NCBI GenBank assembly: GCA_028708865.1
Contig: JAQVYA010000007.1
Location: 1-45,044, forward strand
DNA: 45,044 nt
Direction: 5' to 3'
DNA from: Desulfovibrio sp.
GTDB lineage: Bacteria; Desulfobacterota; Desulfovibrionia; Desulfovibrionales; Desulfovibrionaceae
Position numbers and translations under genes: made by a program. Below the pieces are notes generated by a model. The model was given only the letters and a program-made list of their open reading frames with translations. It was not told the origin of the DNA and made no database searches. Positions within the stretch are counted from its first letter, which is position 1, and the number at the start of each line of letters is the position of its first letter. Shown here one piece after another: positions 40,216 through 45,044 of this stretch.

Positions 40216-41109
40216 ATGAAGGGCATCATACTGGCCGGAGGTTCCGGCACACGCCTTTATCCCCTGACCCGGGCCATGAGCAAGCAACTGCTTCCCGTGC
40301 ACGACAAGCCCATGATCTATTATCCGCTGTCTACGCTTATGCTCGCCGGAATTCGAGAAATTTTGATCATTTCTACCCCGGCGGACCTGCCCCGATTCCG
40401 TGAACTTTTCGGAGACGGCTCTCAGCTCGGCCTCTCGCTTTCGTATGTTGAACAGCCCGCACCTGAGGGGCTGGCCCAGGCCTTTATTCTTGGAGAAGAC
40501 TTCATCGGCAACGACACGGTCTGCCTGGTACTCGGCGACAACGTCTTCTATGGGCAGGGGCTTCCCACTATCCTGGAGGAATGCGCCCAGCTGGAAAAGG
40601 GAGGCACGGTTTTCGCTTATCCCGTCAAGGATCCACAACGGTACGGGGTCGTGGCCTTTGACGACAACAAAACCGCCACCTGCATTGAAGAAAAACCAGA
40701 ACGGCCCAAATCCCGCTATGCCGTGACCGGCCTGTATTTTTACGACAACGACGTGATTGAAATCGCCAAAGGCCTGCAACCATCGCCCCGAGGAGAGCTG
40801 GAAATCACGGACGTGAACAATATCTACCTGCAACGTGGCGACCTGCAAGTGGAAGTCATGGGCCGCGGCTTTGCATGGCTGGACATGGGGACCCACGAGT
40901 CCCTGCTTCAGGCGGCCAACTACGTGGACGTGATTCAAAAACGGCAGGGGCTGATCATTTCATGCATCGAGGAAATAGCCTATCGTAAAGGATACATTGA
41001 CGAGGCTGGTCTGCGCCGACTGGCCGAGCCCATGCTCAAAAATAACTACGGTCAATATCTGCTGGAAGTCATCCGGGATGTGGAGGAAGGCATCACCCGC
41101 CGCTACTGA
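40216..41109 (+). CDS. rfbA: Glucose-1-phosphate thymidylyltransferase
   Basis: '[55 protein letters not shown]', '[22 protein letters not shown]'. Confidence 0.96.
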   Translation: MKGIILAGGSGTRLYPLTRAMSKQLLPVHDKPMIYYPLSTLMLAGIREILIISTPADLPRFRELFGDGSQLGLSLSYVEQPAPEGLAQAFILGEDFIGNDTVCLVLGDNVFYGQGLPTILEECAQLEKGGTVFAYPVKDPQRYGVVAFDDNKTATCIEEKPERPKSRYAVTGLYFYDNDVIEIAKGLQPSPRGELEITDVNNIYLQRGDLQVEVMGRGFAWLDMGTHESLLQAANYVDVIQKRQGLIISCIEEIAYRKGYIDEAGLRRLAEPMLKNNYGQYLLEVIRDVEEGITRRY

Positions 41110-41123
41110 TCCGGACCCGAGCA

Positions 41124-41175
41124 TTTAAAAGACAAATCCCCCCGTCGTAAACGACGGGGGGATTTGTCTTTTAAA
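41124..41175. terminator. Bidirectional terminator, perfect 24-bp inverted repeat
   Basis: TTTAAAAGACAAATCCCCCCGTCG-TAAA-CGACGGGGGGATTTGTCTTTTAAA between convergent rfbA and the 47-aa ORF. Confidence 0.88.
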
Positions 41176-41290
41176 AATTCCCCAATTCTCCGGAAAATGA
41201 GAGACGCGGCGTACACGGTTTCATCCGGCACTCCGATACCCCCAAGGCCCTGTCCTTGCTCGGCCCCTCACCCCGCAACGGCAAAGCTGC

Positions 41291-41434
41291 CTAGTGGTGC
41301 TCTTCCTGCTTGGTTTCCTTGATGCGGATCATGGCGATGCTCACAATCCAAACCAGGTAGATAAAAATCAGAGAAACGCCGATAAAGCCCTGCGTAGTGC
41401 TTTGCGCCATTCCATGAATCAGTTCGCCGATCAT
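41291..41434 (-). CDS. Small single-TM membrane protein, 47 aa
   Basis: 'MIGELIHGMAQSTTQGFIGVSLIFIYLVWIVSIAMIRIKETKQEEHH'; strong 'ggagga' SD before the ATG; shares the convergent terminator with rfbA. Confidence 0.65.
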   Translation of the reverse strand: MIGELIHGMAQSTTQGFIGVSLIFIYLVWIVSIAMIRIKETKQEEHH

Positions 41435-41678
41435 TGTCCTTCCTCCCTGTTTCCTGCGAAATACTAAAAAATTATTTGCTGGAATCCTAAAAAAAGTCAA
41501 GTGCAAAACCGGAATTGACACTCCGTGCAACACGCGACGAACCACTCCGGGCCGGTGCCCCTCCCTTGTCACTCCAGTCTTCCGAAACGGACAATCAGAG
41601 CCGAACCTTCTCAGCCTCTTGCGTTTCCGCAGGGATATGTATAGCTTTCATGTATTCCGTACTGCGAGGTGGCAACTT

Positions 41679-42275
41679 ATGGGCATATCCAGCTTTTTTG
41701 CGTCCCTTTTCGGCACATCCAAGTCCCGGCGAGCCTCGGGCAAACGCGGGAAAGCGGCTTCGCCAGAATTGGACATCACCATTCCCGGCCAGACCTCCGG
41801 CCAAACCGCCCCTAAAAAGGCCACCGCCTCAAAGCGCTCTTCTCGTTCCACCAAAAAACGCACTTCCAAACGCGCTCCAACACCTGAAGATGTGCTCAAC
41901 CTGGACGGCTCGGGAGCCCGCCCCGGAGGCCGTCCCGAACGACGCCAAAGCTTCCGGGTTCACTACCCTGGCCTGATCTGCCGCATCAAGGAATTGCAAA
42001 AAAACGTCCGGGTTCGGGACATCAGCGACACGGGCCTGGGGCTGCAATACCAGGGCCCGCGGGTCAAAGCCGGAACACGGCTGCACCTCGTACTCGGCGC
42101 GGACCGTGAAATTCTGATCAAGGGCCTGGTTTTCCGCGTGGTCCGGCATGACCAGGGCATATTGGGCGGAGCGTTCGAGGAACTGGACCGACATCAAAAG
42201 GAAACCTTGGCCCAGATAGTGCTCGACGCCCAAAAACGACGCGGCAAGCAAAAGCCACCCTCAGCTGAAACGTGA
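41679..42275 (+). CDS. PilZ-domain protein with basic low-complexity N-terminus
   Basis: 'ERRQSFRVHYPGLICRI...VRVRDISDTGLGLQYQGP' (RxxxR, DxSxxG). Confidence 0.85.
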   Translation: MGISSFFASLFGTSKSRRASGKRGKAASPELDITIPGQTSGQTAPKKATASKRSSRSTKKRTSKRAPTPEDVLNLDGSGARPGGRPERRQSFRVHYPGLICRIKELQKNVRVRDISDTGLGLQYQGPRVKAGTRLHLVLGADREILIKGLVFRVVRHDQGILGGAFEELDRHQKETLAQIVLDAQKRRGKQKPPSAET

Positions 42276-42480
42276 TCATTCATTGCAAAGCGCAAAGACA
42301 TAAGCCGTGGTCAGAAAGGAATGCGCGAGGAGAATGTAACTCCGGCGGCAAGAATCAACTCCCCCAAAAAAACGTTCACAGGAGCGCCACTTGTCGTTAT
42401 TCGTGAACAACTCCAAAACAAGATGCCTGCCCCAAGGCAGACACCCTGTTTTTCATCGTATCCACCCCGGATCGAAGAAT

Positions 42481-42876
<396 letters not shown>

Positions 42877-42902
42877 GCGTCCTCCCGATGCGGCGGCCTG
42901 GG

Positions 42903-43283
42903 TCAATTCCGGGCCAGGGCGCGTACAGATTCCGCAAACGCGTCCAGATCATTGGGTTGTCCGGTCTGGTGATCTTCAGGATACAGCAGGGCGGACATAT
43001 AAAAAACACTACCGATTTCCAGCGCGGCGTTGGCACTGGCGGCAAAGGATTCCAGACGAGCGCGAATCCCGTCAGCCCGGGGGGAGTCCAGCGGTTCAAG
43101 ATATGCAGCGCCTTCGTCGGGCAGCCCGGCCAAGAGCAGGGCCTTTTGCCGCATCACTCCCTCGTAGCCGTTCTGGTCGCCCTCTTCCTCTATGAGAATC
43201 CGGGCGCGTTCCTCAAGCTCGCGCACGGCCCGGGACTGCTCCTCCAGCCATCCGGCCAACGCCTCGAAATGTTCGGCGGTCAT
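42903..43283 (-). CDS. Hypothetical helical protein immediately upstream of the receiver gene
   Basis: 126-aa ORF 'MTAEHFEALAGWLEEQSRAVRELEERARILIEEEG...'; 26-bp gap to the receiver ATG. Confidence 0.65.
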   Translation of the reverse strand: MTAEHFEALAGWLEEQSRAVRELEERARILIEEEGDQNGYEGVMRQKALLLAGLPDEGAAYLEPLDSPRADGIRARLESFAASANAALEIGSVFYMSALLYPEDHQTGQPNDLDAFAESVRALARN

Positions 43284-43420
43284 GCAAAAACTCCCTTGGT
43301 TCATGAATATTCCGACAAATACGATGCCCCGCCACGAAAGGCAAGGACGCCACGACACTTTACATGACACCGATTTGATTCTACCCATACCGGACCATCC
43401 CGAAACAAGGAGGAGCCGTT

Positions 43421-44035
43421 TTGGGCATTCTTTCCGCAAGTACGGGCCTGACCCGTTACCGCATCATGGACGATGTGAGCAATGAGCTGCTGCGCGACGT
43501 ACCGCGCCTGCTCCGCCAATACCACTTTCTGGACATTGACGACTCCGCCGAGGAGCGTTCGTTCGGCTGGACCAATGTGGACGACATGCTGGACGTGGAC
43601 TGGAACCAGTCCCCTCCGGAAAAGGGCCACTACATGGCCTTCAGCCTCCGGCTGGAGACCCGCCGCGTGCAGCCTGCGGTGTTCAAAAAACACTTCCAGA
43701 TCGCGCTGAACAAAGAGCTGGCCCAGGCCAAGGAGCAAGGGAAAAACTTTGTTTCCCGCGCTCGAAAGCAGGAACTCAAAGAACAGGTCATGCTACGCCT
43801 GCGGGCCCGTTCCCTGCCCATTCCCGCCACCTTTGACGTGGCCTGGAACACCCAGAACCATCGCATCTTCCTGGATACGACCAATGCCAAGGCCTGTGCC
43901 CTGTTCGAAGACCACTTCTACAACACCTTTGAACTGCGGCTCGAACCGCTGACCCCGTTTTTCCTGGCCATGGATCACCTGGGCGAGGATGCGGCCAGGA
44001 CCCTTGAAGACCTCGAACCATCCATCTTCATCTAA
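43421..44035 (+). CDS. RdgC-like recombination-associated protein
   Basis: 'LTRYRIMDDV', 'FGWTNVDDMLDVDWNQSPPEKGHYMAFSLRLETRRVQPAVFKKHFQIAL', 'LPIPATFDVAWNTQNHRIFLDTTNAKACALFEDHFYNTFELRLEPLTPFFLA'; TTG start after 'aaggagg'. Confidence 0.75.
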   Translation: MGILSASTGLTRYRIMDDVSNELLRDVPRLLRQYHFLDIDDSAEERSFGWTNVDDMLDVDWNQSPPEKGHYMAFSLRLETRRVQPAVFKKHFQIALNKELAQAKEQGKNFVSRARKQELKEQVMLRLRARSLPIPATFDVAWNTQNHRIFLDTTNAKACALFEDHFYNTFELRLEPLTPFFLAMDHLGEDAARTLEDLEPSIFI

Positions 44036-44044
44036 GGAATCGCC

Positions 44045-44569
44045 ATGGATCTGCAACTCGTGGAACGCGAAAACCGTATCATTGGCCAGGAATTCCTGAC
44101 CTGGCTCTGGTTCTACTCCGAGACCACCGGCGGAGCCTTTCAGACCGAAAGCGGCAAGGGTTTCAGCATCAGCTTGGAACAGCGCATCTCCGTGCAGGGC
44201 GGCGAAGGGGAAAATGTTGCCACCGCAACGGTTTCCAGCCCGCTGGGCGAACTCACCGAAGCCCTCAGCGGCCTGCGCATCGGCAAAAAGGTCAATAAGG
44301 CCCAACTGCGAATGGAGCGCGACGGCGAAACCTGGATGGTCACGGTCAAGGCCGAGGATTTTGGCTTCAGCGGTCTGAAGACCCCGAAGATCGAAACCAA
44401 AAGCAATGATGATGAAGACCCGGACGGAGCCTTTCTGGAAAAGATGTACCTTATCGAAGAATGTCTGGAAATGCTGGACGCGGCCTTTGCCCGGTTCCTC
44501 AAGCTGCGGCTCGGCCCGGACTGGAAGGACGAAGCTGCCGGACTGACCCGCTGGGTCACGGGAAGTTGA
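44045..44569 (+). CDS. Conserved-looking hypothetical protein downstream of the rdgC-like gene
   Basis: 174-aa ORF; 9-bp gap from upstream gene and 1-bp gap to downstream gene, implying an operon. Confidence 0.65.
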   Translation: MDLQLVERENRIIGQEFLTWLWFYSETTGGAFQTESGKGFSISLEQRISVQGGEGENVATATVSSPLGELTEALSGLRIGKKVNKAQLRMERDGETWMVTVKAEDFGFSGLKTPKIETKSNDDEDPDGAFLEKMYLIEECLEMLDAAFARFLKLRLGPDWKDEAAGLTRWVTGS

Positions 44570-44570
44570 A

Positions 44571-45044
44571 ATGGCCTCCACCCGCGTCATTGCCTGCTTT
44601 GGCGACAGCCTTACCGAAGGGTTTGGCCTGCACTCGGCCCAGGCCCTGCCCGCTGTGCTGGAAAACGAACTGCTGCAACAGGGCCATCAAGTTCGCTGTG
44701 TCAACATGGGGGTTTCGGGCGACACTTCAGGGGACGGACGCCGACGCCTGAAAAAAGTCCTCAAGGCCAAGCCGTGCGTCTGCGTGGTGGCCTTCGGCAC
44801 CAATGATTTTTTCGTTGGGGCCGCTCCTGGAGAGCTGGAGGAAAACCTTTCCGCCATTCTGGACGGACTGGCGGCCTGCCGCATTCAGCCCGTGCTGGCC
44901 GGAGCAGGCTGCCTGGCCGAGTTCGGCGAGGAATACAAGCGCGAATTCGATGCCGTTTTCCCGCTCGTTGCCGCGCGTTACCAGGCGCCGCTGCTGCCCG
45001 ACCTGCTCGGCACCTATCTGCGTGACCCTGCCAAAACCCTCATC
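44571..45044 (+). CDS. SGNH/GDSL hydrolase (arylesterase/TesA-like), truncated by window edge
   Basis: Translation MASTRVIACFGDSLTEGFGLHSAQALPAVLENELLQQGHQVRCVNMGVSGDTSGDGRRRLKK...VVAFGTNDFFVG; blocks I-III present; absent from the ORF track because no stop lies inside the window. Confidence 0.9.
   Translation, partial: MASTRVIACFGDSLTEGFGLHSAQALPAVLENELLQQGHQVRCVNMGVSGDTSGDGRRRLKKVLKAKPCVCVVAFGTNDFFVGAAPGELEENLSAILDGLAACRIQPVLAGAGCLAEFGEEYKREFDAVFPLVAARYQAPLLPDLLGTYLRDPAKTLI

Overview
45 kb GC-rich bacterial chromosomal window. Gene content suggests a Desulfovibrio-like deltaproteobacterium, but that is an inference and was not tested. The left ~9.2 kb is the conserved translation/RNA-metabolism superoperon: nusA(3' part)-ylxR-infB-DUF503-rbfA-nrnA-truB-rpsO-pnp. 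Next come minus-strand genes: a MEMO1/AmmeMemoRadiSam-B protein, a 1.1k-aa TPR protein with a sigma54-type activator, a FAD dehydrogenase, an orphan FlgC-like rod protein, folE2, nikR, a methyltransferase and a complete branched-chain amino acid ABC operon. The liv operon is divergent from an AsnC/Lrp regulator followed by putA. The right half has tandem PilZ proteins, a DMT transporter, a five-gene peptide ABC operon, a TolC-family gene coupled to a small double-CxxC protein, a MogA-like protein, DUF523, a DUF1614-like membrane protein, rfbA, a third PilZ protein, a receiver protein, an RdgC-like gene and an SGNH hydrolase running off the right edge. No CRISPR array, transposase, rRNA or tRNA was recognised. 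I did not find a clear-cut undescribed defence or biosynthetic system. The most interesting leads are: (1) a structured leader upstream of the peptide ABC operon with two mutually exclusive hairpins, one terminator-like; (2) an AT-rich lrp/liv intergenic region with a 13/15 match to the E. coli Lrp consensus plus further repeats; (3) hairpins without U-tracts placed just after both solute-binding-protein genes; (4) several small or accessory genes in unusual contexts.
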